Origin: Kitasatospora sp. NBC_01266
GTDB lineage: Bacteria; Actinomycetota; Actinomycetes; Streptomycetales; Streptomycetaceae
Length of the DNA stretch: 64,000 nt
Assembly (NCBI RefSeq): GCF_036242395.1
Contig: NZ_CP108458.1
Span: 2,232,001-2,296,000 of the forward strand
Direction of reading: 5' to 3'
Part shown: one piece after another, positions 28,124 to 39,520 of the stretch
How the letters are laid out: every line of letters begins with the position of its first letter
How positions within the stretch are numbered: the stretch's first letter is position 1
Notes under the pieces: generated by a model
What the model saw: only the letters and a program-made list of their open reading frames with translations
The model's database searches: none
Told to the model about the DNA's origin: nothing
Position numbers and translations under genes: made by a program

Positions 28124-29329
28124 ATGACCGCGACCGAGAGCAGCGACACCCGCGACCGCCGGATCCGCACCCGCCGCGGCGCGGCGACCGCCGTGGTCGC
28201 GGCCGCCTTCTGGGCGACGATGGTCGGCACCACCATCCCCACCCCGCTCTACCCGCGCTACGAGCAGGCCTTCGACTTCTCCTCCCTGATGGTCACGGTC
28301 GCCTTCGCGGTCTACGCCCTGGGCGTGGTGGCCGGGCTGCTCTGCTTCGGCTCGCTCTCCGACCGGCTGGGGCGCCGCCCGGTGACCGCCACCGCGCTGC
28401 TGCTGGCCGGGGCCGCCGCAGGTGTCTTCCTGGCGGCGGACGACCTCGGGCTGCTGCTCTTCGGCCGCGTGCTGTCGGGCCTGGCCGCCGCCCTGGTGAC
28501 CGGCGCGGCCACCGCGCACCTGACCGAACTCGCCGAGCCCGGCCACCAGGTGCGGGCCGGCCGGATCGCGCTGGCCGCGAACATGGGCGGCCTGGCCGCC
28601 GGGCCGCTGCTGGCCGGCGCGCTGGCCCAGTGGGCACCCGACCCGCTGCGCCTGGTCTGGACGGTCGACGCCGCCCTCGTCCTGGTCACCCTGCTGCTCC
28701 TGACCGGCGTGCCGGAGACCGTCACCCGCCGCGCGGGCGGGCGATTGCTGGCGCTCTCGCTGCCCCGGGTCCCCGCCGAGATCCGCCCGGCCTTCCTGCG
28801 CTGCGCGCTGGCGGCGGGCTCCGGGTTCGCGGTGCTCGGGGTGCTCACCGCGACCACCGGGCTGTTCTTCGCCGACGTCCTGAAGCTCAGCACCCCCGCC
28901 CTGTCCGGGGCGACGGTCGCGCTCGCCTTCCTGTGCACCGGCGCCGGCCAACTGCTGGCCCGGACCCTGGCGCCCCGGCCGGTGCTGCCCGCCGCCTGCC
29001 TCGGCCTGCTCGTCGCGGCCGCGCTGATCGCCACCGCGATGCTGGCCGGCGCGCTCGCCCCGCTGCTCGCCGCCGCCATCTGCGTCGGCCTGGCGACCGG
29101 CCTGGCGCTCGGTGACGGCATCGCGCTGATCACCGGGCGGGTGGCGGCGGCGGTCCGCGGCCAGGCGTTCTCGGCGCTGTTCGCGGTGCTCTACGCGATG
29201 CTGGCGCTGCCCGCGATCGGCGTCGGCGTGCTGATCACGGCCGTCGGGCGCACGGCCGGCACGGTCTTCGCCGCCGCCGTGGCGGCGCTGGTGCTGGCCG
29301 TCATGGCGAGTCTGCCGCGCCGCCCGTGA
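28124..29329 (+). CDS. MFS transporter
   Basis: A 12-TM major facilitator protein of 401 residues. The loop 2-3 motif is GSLSDRLGRRPVTATALLL and helix 5 has AANMGGLAAGPLLAGALAQW (antiporter-like motif C), typical of drug or metabolite efflux. The ATG at 28124 has CTGGAG 6 nt upstream, 41 nt after the aldolase pseudogene, so the transporter was probably co-transcribed with it. Unlike the two upstream genes it is intact. Its last 29 bp overlap the convergent SGNH hydrolase gene. Confidence 0.9.
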   Translation: MTATESSDTRDRRIRTRRGAATAVVAAAFWATMVGTTIPTPLYPRYEQAFDFSSLMVTVAFAVYALGVVAGLLCFGSLSDRLGRRPVTATALLLAGAAAGVFLAADDLGLLLFGRVLSGLAAALVTGAATAHLTELAEPGHQVRAGRIALAANMGGLAAGPLLAGALAQWAPDPLRLVWTVDAALVLVTLLLLTGVPETVTRRAGGRLLALSLPRVPAEIRPAFLRCALAAGSGFAVLGVLTATTGLFFADVLKLSTPALSGATVALAFLCTGAGQLLARTLAPRPVLPAACLGLLVAAALIATAMLAGALAPLLAAAICVGLATGLALGDGIALITGRVAAAVRGQAFSALFAVLYAMLALPAIGVGVLITAVGRTAGTVFAAAVAALVLAVMASLPRRP

Positions 29330-30197
29330 CATCCGGCCACGGGCGCTCGCCCATGGCCGGCATGCCCAGCCAGCTGATCACCGTCGGTACGGCCTTGCCC
29401 AGCTCGGCGTCGAAGTGGGCGCCGGCCCGTCCGTCCCCGGAGGAGCGGCCGGTCAGCCGCCGGCCCAGCCAGGGCAGCACGTGGATCCGCAGCCAGCGCA
29501 GGTCGCCGCGCAGCTTCGCCCAGCGGCCCACCGGCGCGGCGGTCGGCAGCGGCGCCCGCCAGTCGAAGGCCGACGGGCGACCGAGCGCCTGGCGCGCCGC
29601 CTCGGCGACCCGGCGGTGGCCCTCCGGCGACAGGTGCAGCCGGTCCTCGGCCCAGAGCCTGCGGTCGTCGAAGCAGGCGGCCGGGAAGAGGTCGACCACC
29701 GCGACCCGGGGGTGCGCGCCGAGCTCCGTCACGAAGGCCCGCAGCTGGTGGATGGCCGGCATCAGCCGCGCGCTGCCCGCCATCCGGCGGCTCGGGTCGG
29801 TGCTGGTGAAGAGCACCACCACGGCGCCGGTGGCCAGCAGCCGCTCCACCGCCGCCCCCAGCCGCCGCTGCACCACGGCGATCTCGCAGCCCGGCCGGAG
29901 CACGTCGTTCAGCCCGCCCGCCAGCGTGACCAGCTCCGCGCCGCAGGCGAGCGCCGGGTCCAGCTGCTCCTCGACGATCTGGCCGATCAGCTTGCCCCGC
30001 ACCGCGAGGTTCGCGTACCGGAAGTCACCCCCGTCGACTTCCGGGTCCAGGACCTCCAGCGCGAGCGCGGTGGCCAGGCGGTCGGCCCAGCCCCGGTAGC
30101 GGCCGTCCGGGCCCAGGTCGTCGCACATGCCCTCGGTGAACGAGTCACCGAGCGCGAGGTAGCTGGTGAAGCGCAGGGGGGCGGTCGTCTGGTCCAT
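29301..30197 (-). CDS. SGNH/GDSL-family hydrolase (cytoplasmic)
   Basis: A 298-residue esterase/lipase-fold protein without a signal peptide. Block I has YLALGDSFTEGM (nucleophile Ser), block III TLAGGLNDVLRPG and block V EDRLHLSPEGHRRVA with the catalytic His. A C-terminal extension (about 215-298) contains a Trp/Leu-rich stretch of unknown role. It starts with ATG at 30197, 35 bp from the divergent MerR gene, and its 3' end overlaps the MFS gene. The substrate cannot be inferred. Confidence 0.87.
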   Translation of the reverse strand: MDQTTAPLRFTSYLALGDSFTEGMCDDLGPDGRYRGWADRLATALALEVLDPEVDGGDFRYANLAVRGKLIGQIVEEQLDPALACGAELVTLAGGLNDVLRPGCEIAVVQRRLGAAVERLLATGAVVVLFTSTDPSRRMAGSARLMPAIHQLRAFVTELGAHPRVAVVDLFPAACFDDRRLWAEDRLHLSPEGHRRVAEAARQALGRPSAFDWRAPLPTAAPVGRWAKLRGDLRWLRIHVLPWLGRRLTGRSSGDGRAGAHFDAELGKAVPTVISWLGMPAMGERPWPDVTGGAADSP

Positions 30198-30232
30198 GGC
30201 CCGTCGATGCTACCCGTCCGTACCATGAGGCC

Positions 30233-31120
30233 ATGACGAGGGATCAGCCACCGGCGCTCAGCATCGGCATGCTCGCCGAAGCCGCCGGGGTCAGCGTCAA
30301 GACCGTGCGCTACTACTCCGACCAGGGACTGCTCCCGGACACCGTCGAGCGCAGCTCGGGCGGCCACCGGCGGTACGGCGCGGACGCGCTGGAGGTGCTG
30401 CGCACGCTGCGCGGGCTGCGCGCGCTCGGACTGCCGCTGCCGCTCGCGGGGTCGGTGGTGCGCGGCGAGCTGACGCTCGACCAGGCGCTGGCCGGGCAGC
30501 GCGAGCAGGTGGACCGCCAGCTGACCGAGCTGCGCTGGCGGTCGGCCGCGCTGAGCGCCGCCGCCACTCCCGAGCACCTGGTGCTGCTCGGCGAGGCGCT
30601 CAAGGACGGGCCGGTCCGCGACAGCTTCGCCACCTTCTGGCGCCGGGCGCTGCCACTGCGGATCCCCGCCTCGCTGCGCACCGCGATCGTCGACGCGGCG
30701 CTGCCCGAGCTGCCCACCGACCCGACCCCGCGCCAGGCGCTCGCCTACGCCGAGCTACGCGCGCTGACCTGCGACCGGGCCCGCGCCGCCGAGGCGCGCT
30801 ACCTCGAGCACAGCGGCTGCGACGCCACGCTGGTCTACCAGGGCGTCGGCGAGGCCTACGACCTCGCCCGCGCCGAGCTCGCCCGGGGCGCGGCCCCCGC
30901 GCCCGGGGACGCGGTGGACGCCTTCGTCTCCGTCTTCGCCCGCGCGGAGCGAAAAGTCGACAACACCGACTTCCGGCGCGAGTTGGCCGCACGCCCCTCG
31001 GGGCCGCAGGTCATGGTCCGCTACTGGTCCCTGTCCACCCTGCTCGACCCGCGCCCGAACATGGGCGCGGCGCACGAGTGGATCACCGCCGGCCTCAGCG
31101 ACTGGGCCGCGCGGCTGTAG
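30233..31120 (+). CDS. MerR-family transcriptional regulator
   Basis: A 295-residue regulator. The N-terminal winged HTH reads SIGMLAEAAGVSVKTVRYYS, DQGLLPDTVERSSGGHRRYG, then a dimerisation helix (EQVDRQLTELRWRSAAL). The long C-terminal effector domain (about 130-295) is helical, not a metal-binding loop, so an organic ligand is more likely. A -10-like TACCAT (30221-30226) sits 6 nt before the ATG, so the mRNA is probably leaderless. The divergent SGNH gene shares the 35-bp intergenic region and is a candidate target. Confidence 0.88.
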   Translation: MTRDQPPALSIGMLAEAAGVSVKTVRYYSDQGLLPDTVERSSGGHRRYGADALEVLRTLRGLRALGLPLPLAGSVVRGELTLDQALAGQREQVDRQLTELRWRSAALSAAATPEHLVLLGEALKDGPVRDSFATFWRRALPLRIPASLRTAIVDAALPELPTDPTPRQALAYAELRALTCDRARAAEARYLEHSGCDATLVYQGVGEAYDLARAELARGAAPAPGDAVDAFVSVFARAERKVDNTDFRRELAARPSGPQVMVRYWSLSTLLDPRPNMGAAHEWITAGLSDWAARL

Positions 31121-31141
31121 CCAGTACAGCTACGACCAGTA

Positions 31142-31180
31142 CTCGGGGCCGTCCGAGCTTCCCTCTCGAACGGCCCCGAG
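31142..31180. terminator. Terminator between MerR and HxlR genes
   Basis: A 16-bp stem (31142-31157 with 31165-31180, one mismatch) has a 7-nt loop. It is 21 bp after the MerR stop and 29 bp beyond the convergent HxlR stop. Confidence 0.85.
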
Positions 31181-31209
31181 CATCCGTGGGCACCCCAAGA
31201 CCTTTCGGT

Positions 31210-31593
31210 CTAGGACGCCGGTTCGAGGGCCGCGCCGGTCACCCAGTGCCCGCGCACCGCGTCGGTCGGCCGCTGCTCACCGAGCGCCGGCAGCCCCCAG
31301 ACGCCCAGCGCCGCGACCACGGCGCGCAGTTCGGCGCCGCGCTCGGTCAGCTCGTAGACCGTGCCGTTGGCCGGCCGCTCCAGCCGGCGGCGCAGCAGCA
31401 CGCCCTCGCCCTCCAGCTGCTTGAGCCGGGCGGCCAGGATGTCCGTGCTGACCCCGGGCAGGTCGGCGTGCAGGTCCGTGTACCGGCGCGGGCCGTCGAG
31501 CAGCTCACGGACGATCAGGAGGCTCCAGCGCTCCCCCACCGCGTCCAGGGCGCGGGCGACGGCGCAGTACTGGTCGTAGCTTCGGCGTGACAT
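31210..31593 (-). CDS. HxlR-family winged-helix regulator
   Basis: A 127-residue regulator. It begins SYDQYCAVARALDAVGERWS and continues LLIVRELLDGPRRYTDLHAD, then GVSTDILAARLKQLEGEGVL and TVYELTERG, the HxlR signature. A single Cys (YDQYCAVAR) sits where redox-sensing HxlR/HypR-type proteins carry their reactive cysteine. I chose the ATG at 31593: a -10 TATGCT is 6 nt upstream, so the transcript is leaderless, and a perfect dyad overlaps the -35. The divergent aminotransferase gene starts 86 bp away and may share control. Confidence 0.88.
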   Translation of the reverse strand: MSRRSYDQYCAVARALDAVGERWSLLIVRELLDGPRRYTDLHADLPGVSTDILAARLKQLEGEGVLLRRRLERPANGTVYELTERGAELRAVVAALGVWGLPALGEQRPTDAVRGHWVTGAALEPAS

Positions 31594-31623
31594 GCCATCA
31601 GCATAGCCAAAAGGTTGGACTTT

Positions 31624-31639
31624 CCAAGTGCCTACTTGG
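31624..31639. promoter_or_regulatory. Candidate HxlR operator
   Basis: CCAAGTGCCTACTTGG is a perfect 6-bp dyad with 4-nt spacer in the HxlR/aminotransferase intergenic region. On the minus strand its end forms the -35 TTGGAA, 16 bp before the -10 TATGCT of the HxlR gene, so binding would block that promoter. Confidence 0.6.
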
Positions 31640-31679
31640 TAGAACAAAGTAATCCAGTCGGTGAGGCCGGGAGGCAGCA

Positions 31680-35319
<3,640 letters not shown>

Positions 35320-35332
35320 CCGGGCGCCCGCT

Positions 35333-35366
35333 GTCGGGTGCCCGATGCTCACGCCGGGCACCCGAC
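35333..35366 (+). terminator. Terminator after geosmin synthase
   Basis: GTCGGGTGCCCG pairs perfectly with CGGGCACCCGAC (12 bp, 10-nt loop), 14 bp after the stop. The -10 of the next gene (TAGGCT, 35367-35372) begins at the very next base, so terminator and promoter abut. Confidence 0.8.
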
Positions 35367-35378
35367 TAGGCTCCCCTC

Positions 35379-36146
35379 ATGAGCACCCTCGACCACCGCA
35401 CGCTCGTCGCCGAGCAGACCGCCCGGTTCGTGACCCTCACCAAGGGCGCCGACCTGGCCACCCCCGTTCCCAGCTGCCCGGGCTGGACCCTGCTCGACCT
35501 GATCCGGCACACCGGCAGCGTGCACCGCTGGTTCTCCGTGCTGCTGCGCCAGCAGGTCCAGCAGCCGCCGGCCAGCCGCGAGGTCGAGCTGGCGCTGCCC
35601 GCCGAGGAGGACGGCTACCGCGACTGGCTGGCCGCGGGCGCCACCGTGGCCGCCGAGGCCTTCGCCACCGTCGAGCCCGACGCCCCGATGTGGGCCTGGG
35701 GCGCCGACCAGCACGCCCGCTTCTGGGCCCGCCGGATGCTCTGCGAGACCCTGGTGCACCGGGTCGACGCCGAACTCGCGCTGGGCCTGCGGCCGGAGAT
35801 CGACCCGGCGCTCGCCGCGGACGCCGTCGAGGAGTTCCTGGTCAACCTGCCGTACGCGTTCATCTTCGCCCCCGGGACCGCCCGGCTCCGCGGCACCGGC
35901 CAGACCCTCCGGTTCACCGGCACCGACGGCACGGGCAGCTGGCTGGTCCGACTGGACCCGGACAGCTTCGGCCTCACCCCGGACGCCGACGCCCCCGCCG
36001 ACGCGACCGCCGACGTGACCGTCCGAGGCACCGCCGCCGACCTGCTCCTCTTCCTCTACGGCCGGCTCCCCGCGACCGCGGCCGCCCTCGAGGTCACCGG
36101 CGACGAGGAGTTGCTGGCGCGCTGGGTGGCCGACTCGAAGTTCTGA
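35379..36146 (+). CDS. Maleylpyruvate isomerase family mycothiol-dependent enzyme
   Basis: A 255-residue member of the MDMPI/DinB-like family. The metal-binding N-terminal helices show LLDLIRHTGSVHRWFS and ARRMLCETLVHRVDAELALG, which hold the conserved His residues. The C-terminal domain ends with VRGTAADLLLFLYGRLP, typical of the family. Such proteins use mycothiol as cofactor or transfer partner; the substrate is unknown. The ATG at 35379 is 6 nt after TAGGCT, indicating a leaderless mRNA. Confidence 0.85.
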   Translation: MSTLDHRTLVAEQTARFVTLTKGADLATPVPSCPGWTLLDLIRHTGSVHRWFSVLLRQQVQQPPASREVELALPAEEDGYRDWLAAGATVAAEAFATVEPDAPMWAWGADQHARFWARRMLCETLVHRVDAELALGLRPEIDPALAADAVEEFLVNLPYAFIFAPGTARLRGTGQTLRFTGTDGTGSWLVRLDPDSFGLTPDADAPADATADVTVRGTAADLLLFLYGRLPATAAALEVTGDEELLARWVADSKF

Positions 36147-36177
36147 CGCCCGCTCCCCGGCGCCGGCGGGGCGACCC

Positions 36178-36510
36178 TCAGTGCCGGGGACCGTACATGA
36201 TCACGCCCACGCCCAGCAGGCAGATCACCGCCCCGATCAGGTCGAAGCGGCTGGGCCGGTAGCCGTCCGCCACCACGCCCCAGGCCAGCGAACCGGCCAC
36301 GAAGACCCCGCCGTACGCGGCGAGCACCCGGCCGAAGTGGCTGTCCGGCTGGAGCGTGGCCACGAAGCCGTAGGCGCCCAGCGCCACGATCCCGGCCCCG
36401 ATCCAGGCCCAGCCCCGGTGTTCGCGCACCCCCTGCCAGACCAGCCACGCGCCGCCGATCTCCAGGATCGCGGCGAGGACGAAGAGCAGGGCGGAACGCA
36501 GCACGGTCAT
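36178..36510 (-). CDS. YnfA/UPF0060 family small membrane protein
   Basis: A 110-residue protein with four membrane helices. The family signature is complete: [53 protein letters not shown] and the end [17 protein letters not shown]. The fold resembles SMR transporters, but the physiological substrate of YnfA proteins is poorly defined. It lies downstream of the TetR gene in the same direction (26-nt gap) and may be co-transcribed with it. Confidence 0.92.
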   Translation of the reverse strand: MTVLRSALLFVLAAILEIGGAWLVWQGVREHRGWAWIGAGIVALGAYGFVATLQPDSHFGRVLAAYGGVFVAGSLAWGVVADGYRPSRFDLIGAVICLLGVGVIMYGPRH

Positions 36511-36536
36511 GGGCCGGGATTTTACGGCCCGCGCGG

Positions 36537-37100
36537 CTACCGCTTGCCGTCACCGAGCAGCTGGGCCACCGCCGCCGACAGCTCGGCCGCCACCGCCGCC
36601 GGATCGCGCAGGCCCGCGCCGACCATCGCACCGTCGCGCAACAGCATCAGGGTGGCCGCCAGCCGTTCCGGCTCGGCCAGGCCCTCGGCCTCGAAGAGGC
36701 CCAGGAAGAGGGCGCGCAGCCAGGCCCGGTGCTCGGTGATGGCCCGGGAGACGGGGTGCTCGGGGTCGGGGTACTCGGCGGCGGCGTTGATGAAGGGGCA
36801 GCCCCGGTAGGTGGCGCCGCACATCTCCTCACCGAGCCGGACCACCAGCAGTTCCACGGCCTGGACGGCGGTCAGCCCCGGCATCTTCGCGGCGGCCTCG
36901 GCGCGGATCCGGCCGTCCCACGCCTGGATGTAGGCGCGGACCAGCTCGTCCTTGCCGGGGAAGTGCCGGTAGAAGGTGGCCCGGGTGACGTCCGCCTCGG
37001 TGACGATCCGGTCCACGCCGACCGCGCGGATCCCCTCGGCGTAGAAGAGCCGGGTCGCGGTGTCGAGGAGGCGCTGTCGGGCGGGGGAAGGTGTACGCAC
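36537..37100 (-). CDS. TetR/AcrR-family regulator
   Basis: A 187-residue repressor. The HTH reads [48 protein letters not shown]. The ligand domain carries the pair [12 protein letters not shown] (two Cys six residues apart), a conserved feature of this subgroup that could sense thiol state. I chose the GTG at 37100; the upstream SD is weak. A 20-bp perfect palindrome lies 28 bp upstream, between this gene and the divergent peroxiredoxin gene, and is the likely operator for both. Confidence 0.9.
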   Translation of the reverse strand: MRTPSPARQRLLDTATRLFYAEGIRAVGVDRIVTEADVTRATFYRHFPGKDELVRAYIQAWDGRIRAEAAAKMPGLTAVQAVELLVVRLGEEMCGATYRGCPFINAAAEYPDPEHPVSRAITEHRAWLRALFLGLFEAEGLAEPERLAATLMLLRDGAMVGAGLRDPAAVAAELSAAVAQLLGDGKR

Positions 37101-37128
37101 GCCCCCGACCGTACTACTATCCCGCATT

Positions 37129-37148
37129 GGTAGAACGAACGTTCTACC
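37129..37148. promoter_or_regulatory. TetR operator between regulator and peroxiredoxin genes
   Basis: GGTAGAACGAACGTTCTACC has perfect 9-bp arms around a 2-nt centre. It sits in the 72-bp divergent intergenic region, 24 bp before the peroxiredoxin ATG. Length and symmetry fit a TetR dimer site. Confidence 0.8.
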
Positions 37149-37172
37149 TCCTCTTCGCGCGAAGGGTTTCCC

Positions 37173-37649
37173 ATGGCCAAGTCCCCCGAGGTCGGCACCC
37201 CCGCCCCCGACTTCACCCTCCCCGGCCTGCACCTCACCGGAACCACCGCCGAGCGGCGTGACTACCGCCTCGCCGAGACCAAGGGCGGCCCGCTGGTCCT
37301 GGTCTTCTACCCGGGCGACGACACCGCCGTCTGCACCAAGCAGCTCTGCTCCTACACCTCGGACCTGGAGCGCTTCAAGGGCCTGGGCGCCACCGTCTGG
37401 GGCATCAGCCCGCAGGACCTGGACAGCCACGAGTCCTTCGCCCGCAAGCACCGCCTCGGCTTCCCGCTGCTCGCCGACACCGACCGCGCGGTCGCCAAGG
37501 CCTTCGGCATCGCCGTGCCCGGCCTGGGCCTGCGCCGTTCGGTCTTCATCCTGGACACGGACGGCATCATCCGCTGGAAGCACGTCGCCCTGGCCGGCCT
37601 GACCTTCCAGCACAGCGACACCCTCACCGAGCAGCTCGCCGCTCTGTGA
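37173..37649 (+). CDS. Peroxiredoxin (BCP-type thiol peroxidase)
   Basis: A 158-residue AhpC/TSA-family peroxidase. The peroxidatic Cys is in YPGDDTAVCTKQLCSY, and the second Cys five residues later is the BCP-type resolving Cys. Conserved PDFTLPG and an Arg (GLRRSVFIL) complete the active site. It reduces H2O2 or organic peroxides using thioredoxin or a mycothiol-linked system. The ATG at 37173 has GAAGGG with an 8-nt spacer. Divergent from a TetR gene across a shared palindromic operator, suggesting peroxide- or electrophile-inducible expression. Confidence 0.93.
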   Translation: MAKSPEVGTPAPDFTLPGLHLTGTTAERRDYRLAETKGGPLVLVFYPGDDTAVCTKQLCSYTSDLERFKGLGATVWGISPQDLDSHESFARKHRLGFPLLADTDRAVAKAFGIAVPGLGLRRSVFILDTDGIIRWKHVALAGLTFQHSDTLTEQLAAL

Positions 37650-37671
37650 GGGTGCGCCGGCCGGCCCGCGG

Positions 37672-38316
37672 TCAGTGACCCCGGGCGATCCACTCCTCGA
37701 GCTGCGGGGCCTCGTCGCCGATCGTGGTGGTCGGGCCGTGGCCGGTGTGCACCACCGTCTCCGGGGGCAGCGTCAGCAGCCGCTCCCGGATGGAGTCGAT
37801 GATGGTCGGGAAGTCGGAGAACGAGCGCCCGGTCGCCCCCGGACCGCCCTGGAAGAGCGTGTCGCCGGTGAACACCGCGCCCAGCGCGGGCACATAGACG
37901 CTCACGCCGCCGGGGCTGTGCCCGGGGGTGTGGCGGATGTGCAGGTAGAGGCCGCCGACCGTGATCCGCTGACCGTCCGTCAGCTCCTCGTCCGGGTGGT
38001 CGCCGGGGTGGACCTGCTTCCACAGCGGCAGGTCGGCCGGGTGCAGCAGGATCGGCGCGCCGGTGATCGCCGCCAGCGCGGGCGCGGCGTTCACGTGGTC
38101 GTTGTGCGCGTGGGTGCAGATGATCGCCAGCACCCGCCGGTCGCCGACCTTCGCGGCGATCGCCTCGGCGTCGTGCGCCGGGTCGATCACCACGGCGTCC
38201 CGGTCGTTGGCGATGATCCAGACGTTGTTCTCCACCTCCCAGCTGCCGCCGTCCAGTTCGAAGGTGCCGGCGGTGACGAGGTGCTCGATCTCGGGCTCGG
38301 GGGGCAGCATGTGCAT
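37672..38316 (-). CDS. MBL-fold metallohydrolase of the mycothiol formaldehyde pathway
   Basis: A 214-residue glyoxalase II-like hydrolase. The zinc motif is TH-x-H-x-D-H (CTHAHNDHV), with later ligands in RHTPGHSPGG, VFTGDTLFQGG and HTGHGPTT. It begins with ATG at 38316, overlapping the stop of the dehydrogenase gene by one base (TGATG). The same pairing occurs beside mscR in mycobacteria. It probably hydrolyses the S-formylmycothiol ester or a related thioester to regenerate mycothiol; this step is inferred from context. Confidence 0.87.
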   Translation of the reverse strand: MHMLPPEPEIEHLVTAGTFELDGGSWEVENNVWIIANDRDAVVIDPAHDAEAIAAKVGDRRVLAIICTHAHNDHVNAAPALAAITGAPILLHPADLPLWKQVHPGDHPDEELTDGQRITVGGLYLHIRHTPGHSPGGVSVYVPALGAVFTGDTLFQGGPGATGRSFSDFPTIIDSIRERLLTLPPETVVHTGHGPTTTIGDEAPQLEEWIARGH

Positions 38317-39404
38317 CAGAACACCACCACCGAGCGCAGCACGTCGCCGCCCTGCATCCGGGCGAAGGCCTGCTCGACCTCGTCCAGTCCGATCGTCTCG
38401 GTGACGAAGGCGTCCAGGTCCAGGCGCCCCTGCAGGTAGAGGTCGATCAGCATCGGGAAGTCCCGCGAGGGCAGGCAGTCGCCGTACCAGGAGGACTTCA
38501 GCGCGCCGCCCCGGCCGAAGACGTCCAGCAGCGGCAGTTCCAGCTTCATCTCCGGCGTCGGCACCCCGACCAGCACCACGGTGCCGGCCAGGTCCCGGGC
38601 GTAGAACGCCTGGCGGTAGGTCTCGGGGCGGCCGACCGCCTCGATCACCACGTCCGCGCCATGACCGTCGGTCAGCGCGCGCACCGCCTCGACCACATCA
38701 GCGCCGCCCGAGGCGTCCACCAGGTGGGTGGCGCCCAGGCCGCGGGCCCGCTCCAGCTTCCGCTGGTCCAGGTCGACCGCGATGATCTTCGATGCACCGG
38801 CCAGCCGGGCGCCCAGCACGGCCGCGTTGCCGACCCCGCCGCAGCCGATCACCGCGACGCTGTCGCCACGGCTCACCCCGCCGGTGTTGATCGCGGCACC
38901 CAGCCCGGCCATCACGCCGCAGCCCAGCAGCCCGGCCGCGGCCGGCGAGGCCGCCGGGTCGACCTTGGTGCACTGCCCGGCGGCGACCAGCGTCTTCTCG
39001 GCGAAGGCGCCGATGCCCAGCGCGGGCGACAGCTCCGTGCCCTCAAGCAGCGTCATCTTCTGCTTCGCGTTGTGGGTGGCGAAGCAGTACTGCGGCCGGC
39101 CCCGCCGGCAGGCCCGGCACTGGCCGCAGACCGCGCGCCAGTTGAGGATCACGAAGTCACCGGGCGCCACCTCGGTGACCCCGGCGCCCACGCTCTCCAC
39201 CACGCCGGCCGCCTCGTGCCCGAGCAGGAACGGGAACTCGTCGTTGATCCCGCCCTCCCGGTAGTGCAGGTCGGTGTGGCAGACCCCGCAGGCCTGCACC
39301 TTGACCACCGCCTCGCCAGGTCCGGGATCGGGCACGACGATCGTCGCCACCTCGACCGCTTCGCCCTTGCCCCGGGCGATGACGCCCCTGACCTGCTGTG
39401 ACAT
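38316..39404 (-). CDS. mscR: S-(hydroxymethyl)mycothiol dehydrogenase
   Basis: A zinc-dependent class III-like alcohol dehydrogenase of 362 residues that oxidises the formaldehyde-mycothiol adduct. The catalytic zinc site shows [15 protein letters not shown] and [12 protein letters not shown]; the structural zinc has four Cys in [15 protein letters not shown]. The NAD site is [12 protein letters not shown]. The ATG at 39404 has GAAAGGG 8 nt upstream. It is the first gene of a two-gene operon with the MBL hydrolase. The gene also reduces S-nitrosomycothiol in mycobacteria. Confidence 0.92.
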   Translation of the reverse strand: MSQQVRGVIARGKGEAVEVATIVVPDPGPGEAVVKVQACGVCHTDLHYREGGINDEFPFLLGHEAAGVVESVGAGVTEVAPGDFVILNWRAVCGQCRACRRGRPQYCFATHNAKQKMTLLEGTELSPALGIGAFAEKTLVAAGQCTKVDPAASPAAAGLLGCGVMAGLGAAINTGGVSRGDSVAVIGCGGVGNAAVLGARLAGASKIIAVDLDQRKLERARGLGATHLVDASGGADVVEAVRALTDGHGADVVIEAVGRPETYRQAFYARDLAGTVVLVGVPTPEMKLELPLLDVFGRGGALKSSWYGDCLPSRDFPMLIDLYLQGRLDLDAFVTETIGLDEVEQAFARMQGGDVLRSVVVF

Positions 39405-39442
39405 CCGGTCTACCCTTTCGCAGCGCAGCCGAGAAGCCGAAC

Positions 39443-39476
39443 GGCCCCTCGGGAGAGCATTCTCTCCCGAGGGGCC
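39443..39476 (-). terminator. Terminator between phosphatase and mscR genes
   Basis: A perfect 15-bp stem with a 4-nt CATT loop lies 45 bp past the stop of the leftward phosphatase gene and 38 bp upstream of mscR. It isolates the mscR operon from read-through. Confidence 0.88.
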
Positions 39477-39520
39477 ACCCGCGACGCCCATCCGTCAGTC
39501 GGCGCCGAACCGATCAGGGC

